From: CAJQQK01 sp965224225
GTDB taxonomy: Bacteria > Pseudomonadota > Alphaproteobacteria > Rhizobiales > Hyphomicrobiaceae
Reading direction: 5' to 3'
NCBI GenBank assembly: GCA_965224225.1
Contig: CBDCZF010000031.1
Coordinates: 310,001 to 374,000, forward strand
DNA: 64,000 bases
In this document: positions 35,028 through 43,488 of the stretch, piece by piece
How positions within the stretch are numbered: position 1 is the stretch's first letter
Layout of the letters: each line of letters opens with the position of its first letter
Made by a program: the position numbers and the translations under genes
The notes under the pieces: model-generated
Told to the model about the DNA's origin: nothing
The model's database searches: none
Seen by the model: the letters and a program-made list of their open reading frames with translations, nothing else

Positions 35028-35231
35028 TCAAGTCCGCTTCAGGCCGCGCTCGATGTAGATGCGGCGGGGCGGCACAAGGCGGCACCTTTCTGCTCGACCG
35101 TCCCATACGCCGCCGCGCTCTTCGCAGTTGCGCACCAGCGTGAAACGCTGGTCCTGCCAGATCAGCAATCCGACGACCAGTGCGGTCATCGCGATGGCAA
35201 GGACTGTGCGGATCAGCGTCCTTGTGGTCAT
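35028..35231 (-). CDS. Small single-pass membrane protein (67 aa)
   Basis: I do not recognise this protein. It has one transmembrane helix (about residues 7-25, TVLAIAMTALVVGLLIW) and a short basic tail with two cysteines (NCEERGGVWDGRAERC) that could form a disulfide in the periplasm. Its ATG overlaps the stop of the P1 peptidase gene (ATGA), which supports it being a real, translationally coupled gene. Such CxxxGGxW-x-C tails are frequent in small alphaproteobacterial envelope proteins. Confidence 0.7.
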   Translation of the reverse strand: MTTRTLIRTVLAIAMTALVVGLLIWQDQRFTLVRNCEERGGVWDGRAERCRLVPPRRIYIERGLKRT

Positions 35232-36247
35232 GCGTCAGGCCGGCCGTGAACGTCGCGGAAGGGCGGCGGTCCGATGTAGCGCGGGGAGGGGACGGTTGCT
35301 GCATGGACGCCGCGGGCAATTGCGCGGGCGACGCAATCAGCGGCAACGCTTGCCAATTCGACCAGCTCCGAGGGGTTGGCTGGTGCGGGTCTGCGCCGCG
35401 TTGAAACCGCAAACAGCGTATCGCCGTCGAGCAGAGCATGCGCCGGGCGCAGCGCGCGGGCAAAGCCGTCATGGGCATTGATCGCGATCCGCTCGGCTTC
35501 AGGCTTGGCAAGCGTCGCATCGGTGGCAACGATGCCGATAGTTGTTGCGGTCGGCGGCGCGGGACCGGTGTCCGATCCTTTCCAGCGCAGTCTATGTGAT
35601 TCATCGGACGGTTTCGCGGGCAGGCCGTAGCCGCCGAATTCGGCCCCGACCTCGAGCGCACCGGCCCAGAAATGCGGGCCGTCACCGATGGTTGCCGAGC
35701 CGAGCGCATTGACCACCATCAAGGCTCCGACCGTTGCGCCGAACGACGTCGTCGCGCTCGCCGAGCCGATGCCGCCCTTGTAGTTGGCCGTCGTGGCTCC
35801 CATGCCGGCTCCGATGCTGCCGAGTTCCGTGCTATCTGCCTCTGCTGCCTCGGATGCCGCATAGCCAAGGTCACGGTACGGCGAAAAGCGGCCCCAGTCT
35901 TTGTCGCCGCCGTTCATGAGATCGAAGCAGATCGCCTCGGGCACGATCGGCACGCGCATGTTGCCGACCGCGAAGCCCCGGCCCGCTTCACGCAACCAGG
36001 CCTGCGCGCCGCCGGCCGCATCGAGACCGAAACCGGACCCACCCGACAGGACGATGGCGTCGACGTGATCGACGTAGCGATCACTTGCCAGACACTCGAG
36101 ATCGCGGCCGGCCGGTGCGCCACCCATGACGCTGACGGAGGCCGTGGCGGGACCGTCTATCAGGCAGACCGTGACGCCGCTCACCAAGCGGTCGCAGTCG
36201 GCGTGGCCGATTCGGATGCCTGGCACGCTGGTGATGTGGTTAGACAT
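35228..36247 (-). CDS. P1 family peptidase (S58, DmpA-like)
   Basis: A 339-residue protein of the self-processing DmpA/beta-peptidyl aminopeptidase family. Recognisable blocks are TSVPGIRIGHAD at the N-terminus, VLSGGSGFGLDAAGGAQAWL, MGATTANYKGGIGSAS, and TVGALMVVNALGSATIG, the region where family members cleave themselves before the catalytic Ser/Thr. Members remove N-terminal residues from D-amino-acid amides, beta-peptides or small peptides. No signal peptide is present. I use the ATG at 36247; a TTG at 36277 also lies in frame. The stop overlaps the start of a 67-residue membrane protein. Confidence 0.87.
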   Translation of the reverse strand: MSNHITSVPGIRIGHADCDRLVSGVTVCLIDGPATASVSVMGGAPAGRDLECLASDRYVDHVDAIVLSGGSGFGLDAAGGAQAWLREAGRGFAVGNMRVPIVPEAICFDLMNGGDKDWGRFSPYRDLGYAASEAAEADSTELGSIGAGMGATTANYKGGIGSASATTSFGATVGALMVVNALGSATIGDGPHFWAGALEVGAEFGGYGLPAKPSDESHRLRWKGSDTGPAPPTATTIGIVATDATLAKPEAERIAINAHDGFARALRPAHALLDGDTLFAVSTRRRPAPANPSELVELASVAADCVARAIARGVHAATVPSPRYIGPPPFRDVHGRPDA

Positions 36248-36283
36248 GACGGGTTCGGCGGGCGGTGGCTTGGCCAACAGGCC

Positions 36284-36526
36284 TCATAGCACGTTGTGCG
36301 AGCCGTCGCAGTAGGGTTGTTCGTCGGTTGCCTTGCAGCCGCATAGGTTATAGGTGCCGGAACTTTCCGCCTTGAAGCGGATTGGCTCGATGCCGGATCC
36401 CTTGTGGGCGCCGTCACAAAACGGCTGGCGCGCCGATTTTCCGCAGGCACACCAAGCATACATGCGGCCTTCTTCGAGTTCGACCTGATAGGGCCCGTTC
36501 TGTGCGGCCACGGGTTCGTCTGCCAT
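36284..36526 (-). CDS. Double CDGSH iron-sulfur domain protein
   Basis: An 80-residue protein with two consecutive CDGSH motifs: CACGKSARQPFCDGAH and CGCKATDEQPYCDGSH. Each supplies three cysteines and one histidine for a [2Fe-2S] cluster (mitoNEET type). GGGAGA precedes the ATG at 36526. Bacterial members are small redox or cluster-transfer proteins of uncertain role. It ends 36 bases before the P1 peptidase start on the same strand. Confidence 0.92.
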   Translation of the reverse strand: MADEPVAAQNGPYQVELEEGRMYAWCACGKSARQPFCDGAHKGSGIEPIRFKAESSGTYNLCGCKATDEQPYCDGSHNVL

Positions 36527-36614
36527 CGTTCGGTGTCTCCCAAGCTGGTTGTGATATGGTCGCCTGGAGTTTACCGCCCGATCGGGAATTGTGGAAGACG
36601 GGTCAACGCGTCCC

Positions 36615-37262
36615 TCAAGCATTCCGTACGCCATTGCGGATATTCGAAACGACGGCGCTGGTCGATGCGCTCTTGGCGCGCTTGCGGTAGCGGCGCTGCT
36701 GGGTTGGTTTGGCGCGGGCCTGGGGCCGCTTGAGGCCGTCGTGGTGGCGTTTGAGACCGAGCACCACCTTCTGCGACAGCCGGATGAGATTGCGCGCGTC
36801 GTCCTTGTGGCCGGCACACAAAATGATATCGGCGTCGAGGTCGTGTTCGCGCTGGCGTTCGGTGTTGCGCAGGAACAGGCCAAGGCCGATCCGTTCGCTG
36901 GCCTCACTCAGAGGATCATCGCCGAGTGTTCCCGTGGCCGGCATCACCTTGCAGTCCTCGATCGTTGCCCAGGGATAGACGTCTTCGCTCAGGAAGCGCT
37001 TTACGACCAAGGCATCGTCGCCGACCTGCATGGCGCCGCCGAGCATGATCTTGAGGGCTTCGTAGCACAGCATGGCACAACAGGCTCCAACGACGAAGAG
37101 CAGCACCACGAGCGGGATCTGGAGGGGCTCGACCGCCAGCGCCAGCAAAATGAAGATCACGATCATCATCGGCACGAAGGCGAGCAGGGCGACGATCAGG
37201 TTCATTCGGCCCGGCAGTTCGAAATCATTGGGCATGGACCTGGGCTTGGCAGACGTGTTCAT
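36615..37262 (-). CDS. Membrane protein of unknown function (215 aa)
   Basis: I do not recognise the family. Two adjacent hydrophobic helices (about 20-45 and 48-70) are followed by a soluble domain (about 75-170) that reads like a small PH-type beta domain (GDDALVVKRFLSEDVYPWATIEDCKV), and a strongly basic tail (KRPQARAKPTQQRRYRKR). It has a similar layout to the gene at 46306-46968 (two helices followed by a soluble domain), although no sequence identity is obvious. Start at the ATG 37262; monocistronic or first of a run with the CDGSH and P1 genes. Confidence 0.72.
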   Translation of the reverse strand: MNTSAKPRSMPNDFELPGRMNLIVALLAFVPMMIVIFILLALAVEPLQIPLVVLLFVVGACCAMLCYEALKIMLGGAMQVGDDALVVKRFLSEDVYPWATIEDCKVMPATGTLGDDPLSEASERIGLGLFLRNTERQREHDLDADIILCAGHKDDARNLIRLSQKVVLGLKRHHDGLKRPQARAKPTQQRRYRKRAKSASTSAVVSNIRNGVRNA

Positions 37263-37491
37263 GAGCGAATTCCGGTCAAAATGCGGTGAACCCTATAGAT
37301 TTGACGGCACGATAGGCCGAAATGGCAAACAATCGGTTCAGATCAGTGCCGTTTCGACAAATTTCGCTCTTTGCGCTGAATTCGTCGTTGATATCGTGGC
37401 GGAGGCGGCATCATTGGCAGCGCTGGGTGCGGTATATGCCTGTCGATAGGGCGACCATTGGCCGGTCGCGAACAATCCGGGAGCTAAGTCA

Positions 37492-39975
37492 ATGGCAACG
37501 TTCCTTTACATTCTGGCCATCCTTGCGGGCACAACCTTGCTTGGCATGAAGCGCGCGCCGCTGTGGCTTTGGGCTGTTGGTGGAGCGATTGCAGCCTATG
37601 TCGGCTTTTCGAGCCCGCTGAGCGCCAATCCAGGTGCGCTGCCGGTCTTGCCGCTTTTGATGGCGCTGTTTGCCGTGGTTGCCGGCGCCCTTGCCATCCC
37701 GGCACTACGCCAGATGGCCCTCACGCGGCCGGCCTTCGGCATGATCCGCTCGATATTGCCGCCGGTTTCCGAAACCGAGCAGCAGGCGCTCGATGCCGGC
37801 ACCATAGGCTTCGATGCCGAACTGTTCTCGGGCCGGCCGGATTGGGAGAAATTGCGTGCCGTACCGCCGGTGGTGCTGACCGACGAGGAACAGGCCTTCC
37901 TCGACGGGCCGACGGAAGAGTTGTGTGAGATGCTCGATGACTGGCAGATCCGTCACGCCGAACGCGAGATCCCGGCCCACATCTGGGCATTCGTGAAGAA
38001 ACACGGCTTCCTTGGCATGCTGATCTCGAAGCCGCATGGCGGACTTGGCTTTTCACCCCAGGCACAGTCGCTGATCCTAGGCAAGATCGCGTCGCGCTCG
38101 CCGGATGCGGTGACCATCGTCATGGTGCCGAATTCGCTGGGGCCCGGCGAGTTGCTCGAAAAGTACGGCACGGAGGAGCAGAAGGCGCACTATCTGCCGC
38201 GGCTCGCTGATGGCCGCGAGATCCCGTGTTTTTCGCTCACCGGGCCGACGTCCGGTTCGGATGCGGCGACCATGCGCGATGTCGGCTATGTCACCAAGGG
38301 CGTTCACGAGGGCCAGGAAACGCTCGGTGTCCGGCTGACCTGGGACAAGCGTTATATCACGCTCGGTCCGAAGGCGACGCTGGTCGGTCTCGCCTTTCAT
38401 CTGTTCGATCCCGACAACCTGCTCGGCAAGGGCACCGAGCCCGGCATTACGGTCGCGATCATTCCGGCTGACCATGAGGGCGTCAACATCGGTCGGCGTC
38501 ATCTGCCGTCAGGCGCCGCCTTCCCGAACGGACCCAACTGGGGCAACGACGTGTTCATTCCGATCGACTGGATCATCGGCGGCGGCGAGCGTGCCGGCCA
38601 GGGCTGGCGCATGCTGATGGAGTGCCTGTCGGCCGGCCGTGCGATTTCGCTGCCGTCTTCAGGTGCTGCCGGCGCCAAGGCGATGCTGCGCTTTACGACT
38701 GCCTACGGGCGCGTGCGAAAGCAGTTCGGCCTGCCAGTTGCCAGGATGGAAGGCCTCGAGGAGCCGATCGCGCGCCTGACGGAGACCGCCTACGTCGTCG
38801 AAGCGGCCCGGGCAGCGACGGCTGCGATGGTCAGCCGCGGCGAGAAGCCGGCGGTGATCTCTGCGCTTATGAAATATCAGTCGACCGAGCGCATGCGTGA
38901 TGCCGTCAACGATGCCATGGACCTGCACGGCGGTCGCGGCATTTGCGACGGGCCGGCCAACTACCTGCAGTCGGCCTACCAGATGGTGCCGGTCGGCATC
39001 ACCGTCGAAGGTGCTAACATCCTGACGCGGTCGCTGATCACCTTCACGCAAGGTGCATTGAGGGCCCATCCTTATCTTTACGATGAAGTGAGGGCGGTTC
39101 AGGACACCGATCGCTCTGCGGGCTTCAAGGCCTTCGACAAGGCGTTCATGAACCATCTGGGCTTTGCGACATCCAATGTATTCGGCGCCTTGGTGCACAA
39201 CGTCACGGCCGGGCTTTTCGCCAGTGTGCCGGCCAATGCGTCGGAGACAGCAACATTCTATCGCCAGCTCGGTCGTGAGGCGCAGAATTTCGCGCTAGTC
39301 GCCGACATGACGGTCGGCATGCTCGGCGGCGGCCTCAAGGTCAAGCAGAAGCTGACCGGCCGGCTTGCGGATGCCCTGTCAGAGCTCTACTTCATGAGCT
39401 GCGCCCTGAAGCGCTTCGAAGATGACGGGCGACGGCCGGAGGATCTTGCCGTCCTCACACTGGTCATTCAAAACGGGCTCTATCGTTTCGACCAGGCGCT
39501 GCGCGGCGCGATCGATAATTTCCCGATTGGCCCGGCACGTGTCGCGATGCGTTGGCTAGTCTATCCGTTCGGCGCCCACCACCGGCCGGCCGCCGACCAC
39601 CTCGGCCACAAGGTTGTGCGCCAGATGCTCGAGCCCGGTGACTTCCGCGATCGCATGACGCGCTACATCTTCGTCTCGAAAGATCCGAGCGATGCAACCG
39701 GCGTGCTGGAGGTGGCCTTCGAGAAGGCGGTCGCGGCGGAAGAGGCGGAGCGCAAGCTCGACCGCGCTGTTCGCGCCGGCACCGTCAAGCGTTACCACGG
39801 CCTTGACTGGTTCGCCGAAGCCGAACGCGCCGGCGTCCTCACGGCCGGTGAGGCGCGCGATTTGCGCGAACTCGAACAACTAACCGCCCGTGTCATTGCG
39901 GTCGATCATTTCCACCCCGACGAGGTCAAGCCAAGCTACGGCCAGTACGGCCACAATTTGCGGGTGGCGGAATGA
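37492..39975 (+). CDS. fadE: Acyl-CoA dehydrogenase, FadE type
   Basis: An 827-residue membrane-associated acyl-CoA dehydrogenase. Two N-terminal hydrophobic segments (1-40, 52-72) precede the dehydrogenase domains. Flavin- and substrate-binding blocks are CFSLTGPTSGSDAATM, FIPIDWIIGG and TTAYGRVRKQFGLPVARMEG, and the C-terminal extension is the DUF1974 domain of FadE. It performs the first oxidation of fatty acyl-CoAs, passing electrons to ETF. It heads a fadE-fadJ-fadI order on the plus strand, with a GGAGCT before the ATG. Length agrees with the E. coli FadE family (about 814). Confidence 0.93.
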   Translation: MATFLYILAILAGTTLLGMKRAPLWLWAVGGAIAAYVGFSSPLSANPGALPVLPLLMALFAVVAGALAIPALRQMALTRPAFGMIRSILPPVSETEQQALDAGTIGFDAELFSGRPDWEKLRAVPPVVLTDEEQAFLDGPTEELCEMLDDWQIRHAEREIPAHIWAFVKKHGFLGMLISKPHGGLGFSPQAQSLILGKIASRSPDAVTIVMVPNSLGPGELLEKYGTEEQKAHYLPRLADGREIPCFSLTGPTSGSDAATMRDVGYVTKGVHEGQETLGVRLTWDKRYITLGPKATLVGLAFHLFDPDNLLGKGTEPGITVAIIPADHEGVNIGRRHLPSGAAFPNGPNWGNDVFIPIDWIIGGGERAGQGWRMLMECLSAGRAISLPSSGAAGAKAMLRFTTAYGRVRKQFGLPVARMEGLEEPIARLTETAYVVEAARAATAAMVSRGEKPAVISALMKYQSTERMRDAVNDAMDLHGGRGICDGPANYLQSAYQMVPVGITVEGANILTRSLITFTQGALRAHPYLYDEVRAVQDTDRSAGFKAFDKAFMNHLGFATSNVFGALVHNVTAGLFASVPANASETATFYRQLGREAQNFALVADMTVGMLGGGLKVKQKLTGRLADALSELYFMSCALKRFEDDGRRPEDLAVLTLVIQNGLYRFDQALRGAIDNFPIGPARVAMRWLVYPFGAHHRPAADHLGHKVVRQMLEPGDFRDRMTRYIFVSKDPSDATGVLEVAFEKAVAAEEAERKLDRAVRAGTVKRYHGLDWFAEAERAGVLTAGEARDLRELEQLTARVIAVDHFHPDEVKPSYGQYGHNLRVAE

Positions 39976-40073
39976 AAGACCTCTGCCCCGGCGCGTTTTG
40001 ATCCGCGCCCAGCGCAGTGCTAGTTGTCGCGCGGCTTTGATGACCGGAGCGCCGACCAAAGAGGAGGTCAACC

Positions 40074-42071
40074 ATGCCGGAACAGCTTACCGATTTGATG
40101 GACTGGCGGTTCGAGGTCGACCGCGAGAAGATTGGCTGGGCGATCTTCGATCGCGAAGGTGAGAGCGTCAATTCGCTGGGCGAGAGGCCGCTTGAAGAAT
40201 TCGGCCGCATTGTCGAGACGACAGAAAAGCTGGCGACATCGAGTGATCTTGCCGGTCTCGTAATCATGTCGGGTAAGCCGAAGGGCTTTATCGTCGGCGC
40301 TGATATCCGCGAATTCGAGAAACTCGATAGCGAGGCCAAGGTTATCGAGGGCGTGAGTAGGGTCAACGCCGTGCTCGATCGCCTCGAGGCACTCAAGGTG
40401 CCGGTGGTGTGCGCCATCCACGGCAACTGCCTCGGCGGCGGCCTCGAACTGGCGCTCGCCTGTCACTACCGCATCGCAACGCGAGACGACTCGACCCGGG
40501 TCGGCTTTCCCGAGGTCAAGCTCGGTATCTTCCCGGGCTTCAACGGCACCGCCCGCTCAATTCGCCAGGCGGGTCCCGTGGCTGCCATGCAGGCGATGCT
40601 GACCGGCCGAATGATAAGGGCGGGCGCGGCACGCGGCATGGGCCTGATCGATGAACTGGTCGCAAGCCCGCATCAGTTGCGCTGGTCGGCGCGCAAGGCG
40701 GTACTGCGCAAGCGCAAGTCGAAGCCTGCTGGTATGGCCAAAGCGGTGATGGGGCAATGGCCGGCACGCGGCATGGTCGTCAAAAAAATGCGCACCGAAA
40801 CGGCCAAGAAAGCAAACGAAAAACATTACCCCGCGCCCTTCCGCCTGATCGACCTTTTCGAGAACCACGGCACCAACTATGCGGCGATGAAACGGGCCGA
40901 GACCACAGCCTTCGCGCCGCTGATGGTCTCCGACACGTCACGCAACCTGCGCCGCGTGTTCATGCTCTCGGAACAAATGAAGGCGCAGGCGCCGAAGGAT
41001 CTCGATTTCAAGCCATTGCGCGTGCATGTCATCGGCGCCGGCGTGATGGGTGCCGATATCGCCGGGTTCTGCGTGGCATCCGGCATGCAGGTCTCGCTGC
41101 AGGATCTTTCCGCCGAACAGATCGAAAAGGGTATCGCCGCCCAGGGCAAGCTCTTCAAGCGCAAATTCCGCACGCCGGCGACGCGGGCTGCCGCCGAGGC
41201 ACGCCTGATCGCTGATCCCAACGGTGAACGCATTTCGCGCGCCGACGTCGTCATCGAGGCGATCGTCGAAAAGCTCGAGGTCAAGCAGAACCTCTTCCGC
41301 GACCTCGAGACCAAGCTCAAGCCTGGGGCCGTGATGGCAACCAACACGTCCTCGATCATGATCGAAGATATCGCCGAGGGCCTGACCGATCCGGGTCGAT
41401 TGATCGGCATTCACTTCTTCAACCCGGTCGCCCAGATGCCGCTGGTCGAAGTAATCAAAGGGACAGGTTCGCGCCAGGAAGAGATCGATAAGGGCTGCGC
41501 CTTCGTTACCGCGATCTCGAAGTTTCCGCTGATCGTTAAATCCGTGCCGGGCTTCCTCGTCAACCGCGTGCTCGCACCCTACATGTTCGAAGCCTTCCAG
41601 CGTCTCGAAAAGGGTGAGGACAAGGACAAGATCGATGCGGCGGCGAAGGCTTTCGGCATGCCGATGGGGCCGATCGAGCTTGCCGATACCGTTGGTCTCG
41701 ACGTTTGCGCCCATGTTGGCGAGATCCTCAAAGGGCAGTCGGCAGAGGGTAGCAAGCTCGGCGCGCTCGTAGCCAGCGGCCGGCTCGGCAAGAAGTCCGG
41801 CGAGGGTTTCTACGTCTGGAAGGACGGCAAGCCGGAACGTGGCGATGCAACTTATGGTGATGACGAACTCGATCGCCTTGGCCGCGAACTCGTCCAGCCG
41901 TTGATCGACGAGGCCGCCAAGTGCCGCGATGAAGGCGTCGTTGCATCCGCCGATCTGGTCGATGCCGGTGTTATTTTCGGCACCGGCTTTGCGCCGTTCC
42001 GAGGCGGGCCGCTGCACTATCAGGCGAGCCTTGGGCCAGGTGCATCCGAACCGGCCCTGGCTGCGGAATGA
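40074..42071 (+). CDS. fadJ: Beta-oxidation multifunctional enzyme (enoyl-CoA hydratase / 3-hydroxyacyl-CoA dehydrogenase)
   Basis: A 665-residue two-part enzyme. The N-terminal crotonase half has the oxyanion-hole strands GFIVGADIREF and HGNCLGGGLELALAC, and FPEVKLGIFPGFNGT with the catalytic glutamates. The C-terminal half is a 3-hydroxyacyl-CoA dehydrogenase with the NAD motif VIGAGVMGADIAG, the catalytic HFFNP and VPGFLVNRVLAPY. It hydrates trans-2-enoyl-CoA and oxidises 3-hydroxyacyl-CoA. The GAGGAGGT before the ATG is strong. It sits between fadE and fadI. GFNGTARSIRQ replaces the usual GAGGTQRLPR, a small local oddity. Confidence 0.93.
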   Translation: MPEQLTDLMDWRFEVDREKIGWAIFDREGESVNSLGERPLEEFGRIVETTEKLATSSDLAGLVIMSGKPKGFIVGADIREFEKLDSEAKVIEGVSRVNAVLDRLEALKVPVVCAIHGNCLGGGLELALACHYRIATRDDSTRVGFPEVKLGIFPGFNGTARSIRQAGPVAAMQAMLTGRMIRAGAARGMGLIDELVASPHQLRWSARKAVLRKRKSKPAGMAKAVMGQWPARGMVVKKMRTETAKKANEKHYPAPFRLIDLFENHGTNYAAMKRAETTAFAPLMVSDTSRNLRRVFMLSEQMKAQAPKDLDFKPLRVHVIGAGVMGADIAGFCVASGMQVSLQDLSAEQIEKGIAAQGKLFKRKFRTPATRAAAEARLIADPNGERISRADVVIEAIVEKLEVKQNLFRDLETKLKPGAVMATNTSSIMIEDIAEGLTDPGRLIGIHFFNPVAQMPLVEVIKGTGSRQEEIDKGCAFVTAISKFPLIVKSVPGFLVNRVLAPYMFEAFQRLEKGEDKDKIDAAAKAFGMPMGPIELADTVGLDVCAHVGEILKGQSAEGSKLGALVASGRLGKKSGEGFYVWKDGKPERGDATYGDDELDRLGRELVQPLIDEAAKCRDEGVVASADLVDAGVIFGTGFAPFRGGPLHYQASLGPGASEPALAAE

Positions 42072-42126
42072 GGCGCTATCGCCACCGGGCGGCGATGCGT
42101 TAAGGACGCTGTCCTTAGCAATCCTG

Positions 42127-42146
42127 CCGAAGGGCTGGCCCTTCGG
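42127..42146 (+). other. Intercistronic hairpin between fadJ and fadI
   Basis: CCGAAGGG (42127-42134) pairs perfectly with CCCTTCGG (42139-42146) through CTGG. It has no T-run, and the next gene follows 24 bases later, so it is more likely an mRNA-stabilising or attenuating hairpin than a full terminator. Confidence 0.55.
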
Positions 42147-42169
42147 AAACCTTAGCAGGGGGACACACC

Positions 42170-43450
42170 ATGAGCTCTCAAACCCGGCGCGTTGCGGTTG
42201 TCGGCGGCGTGCGCATTCCGTTTTGCCGATCGAATACGCTTTATGCCGATCTCACCAATCTCGATATGCTCACCGCCGTTCTCGATGGTCTGGCCGATAA
42301 GTTCGACCTTGAAGGTGCCCATATCGATGAGGTCGTCGGCGGCGCCGTGGTCACCCATGCCAAGGACTGGAACATCGCGCGCGAAGCGGTGATCGGCTCG
42401 AAGCTCGCACCGACGACGCCGGGCATCACCATGATCCAGGCCTGTGGCACCAGCCTGCAGGCGGCGATGGGCATCGCGGGTAAAATCGCGCTCGGAGAGA
42501 TCGATTGCGGCATCGGCTTTGGTTCTGATACGACGTCGGACCCACCGATCGTGTTCTCGAAGAAATTCGCCAAGCGCCTGACCGACATGAGCCGGAAGAA
42601 GGGTGCCTGGAACCGGGTCAAGGTCTTCAAGGGGCTGTCGCCGCGTGAACTGGCCCCATTGCCGCCGTCGGTCTCCGAACCGCGCACTGGCCTCAGCATG
42701 GGCCAGCATTGCGAACTGATGGCACAGGAATGGCAGATCTCGCGCACCGATCAGGATCAGCTTGCCTACGAGAGCCACACCAAGGCGGCTGATGCCTATC
42801 GCTCGGGCTTCATGGACGACATCGTCGTGCCGTGCGCGGGCGTGTTCCGTGACAACAACCTGCGCGAGGACATTGAACTCGATAAACTTGCCACGTTGCG
42901 CACTGTCTTCGAGAAGTCCGAGCGCGGCACGCTGACGGCCGCCAACTCAACGCCGCTCACCGATGGTGCGGCCGGCGTGCTGCTCGCAAGCGAGGAGTGG
43001 GCGCGCGAACACGGTTTGCCGATCCAGGCTTACCTGACGCACTACCAGACGGCGGCCAATAACTTCGTTGCTGGCGAAGGCCTACTGATGGCGCCGACCA
43101 TTGCTGTCGCGCGACTGCTCGATAAAGCCGGCCTCGCCTTGCAGGATTTCGACCTCTACGAGATCCACGAAGCCTTCGCCGCCCAGGTGCTCGCAACGCT
43201 GAAGGCCTGGAACGATCCCGACTACTGCGCCAAGCACCTCGGCAAGGACAAGCCGCTCGGCGAGATCGATCGTGCAAAGATGAACGTCAAAGGTTCGTCG
43301 ATAGCAGTTGGCCACCCATTCGCTGCGACCGGCGCACGGATAACCGGTCACCTCGCCAAACTCTTGCAGGAACGTGGCAGCGGACGCGGACTGATCTCGA
43401 TCTGCACCGCCGGCGGCATGGGCGTGGCCGCGATCATGGAGGCGGCGTGA
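42170..43450 (+). CDS. fadI: Acetyl-CoA C-acyltransferase (thiolase), FadI type
   Basis: A 426-residue thiolase completing the beta-oxidation set: it cleaves 3-oxoacyl-CoA with CoA to give acetyl-CoA. The nucleophilic cysteine is in IQACGTSLQA (C92); the catalytic histidine is in VGHPFAATGAR and the second cysteine in ICTAGGMG at the C-terminus. The AGGGGGA before the ATG is strong. It follows fadJ by 98 bases, with a hairpin in between, and is 38 bases before an Atm1-type exporter. Confidence 0.93.
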   Translation: MSSQTRRVAVVGGVRIPFCRSNTLYADLTNLDMLTAVLDGLADKFDLEGAHIDEVVGGAVVTHAKDWNIAREAVIGSKLAPTTPGITMIQACGTSLQAAMGIAGKIALGEIDCGIGFGSDTTSDPPIVFSKKFAKRLTDMSRKKGAWNRVKVFKGLSPRELAPLPPSVSEPRTGLSMGQHCELMAQEWQISRTDQDQLAYESHTKAADAYRSGFMDDIVVPCAGVFRDNNLREDIELDKLATLRTVFEKSERGTLTAANSTPLTDGAAGVLLASEEWAREHGLPIQAYLTHYQTAANNFVAGEGLLMAPTIAVARLLDKAGLALQDFDLYEIHEAFAAQVLATLKAWNDPDYCAKHLGKDKPLGEIDRAKMNVKGSSIAVGHPFAATGARITGHLAKLLQERGSGRGLISICTAGGMGVAAIMEAA

Positions 43451-43488
43451 ACTCGCACTGCCGGTGCTCTGCGTGCTAAGCAGTCCGA

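Noticed and set aside
42127..42146. Hairpin before fadI as a full terminator
   Set aside because: No T-run follows and fadI is closely linked to fadJ in function and orientation.
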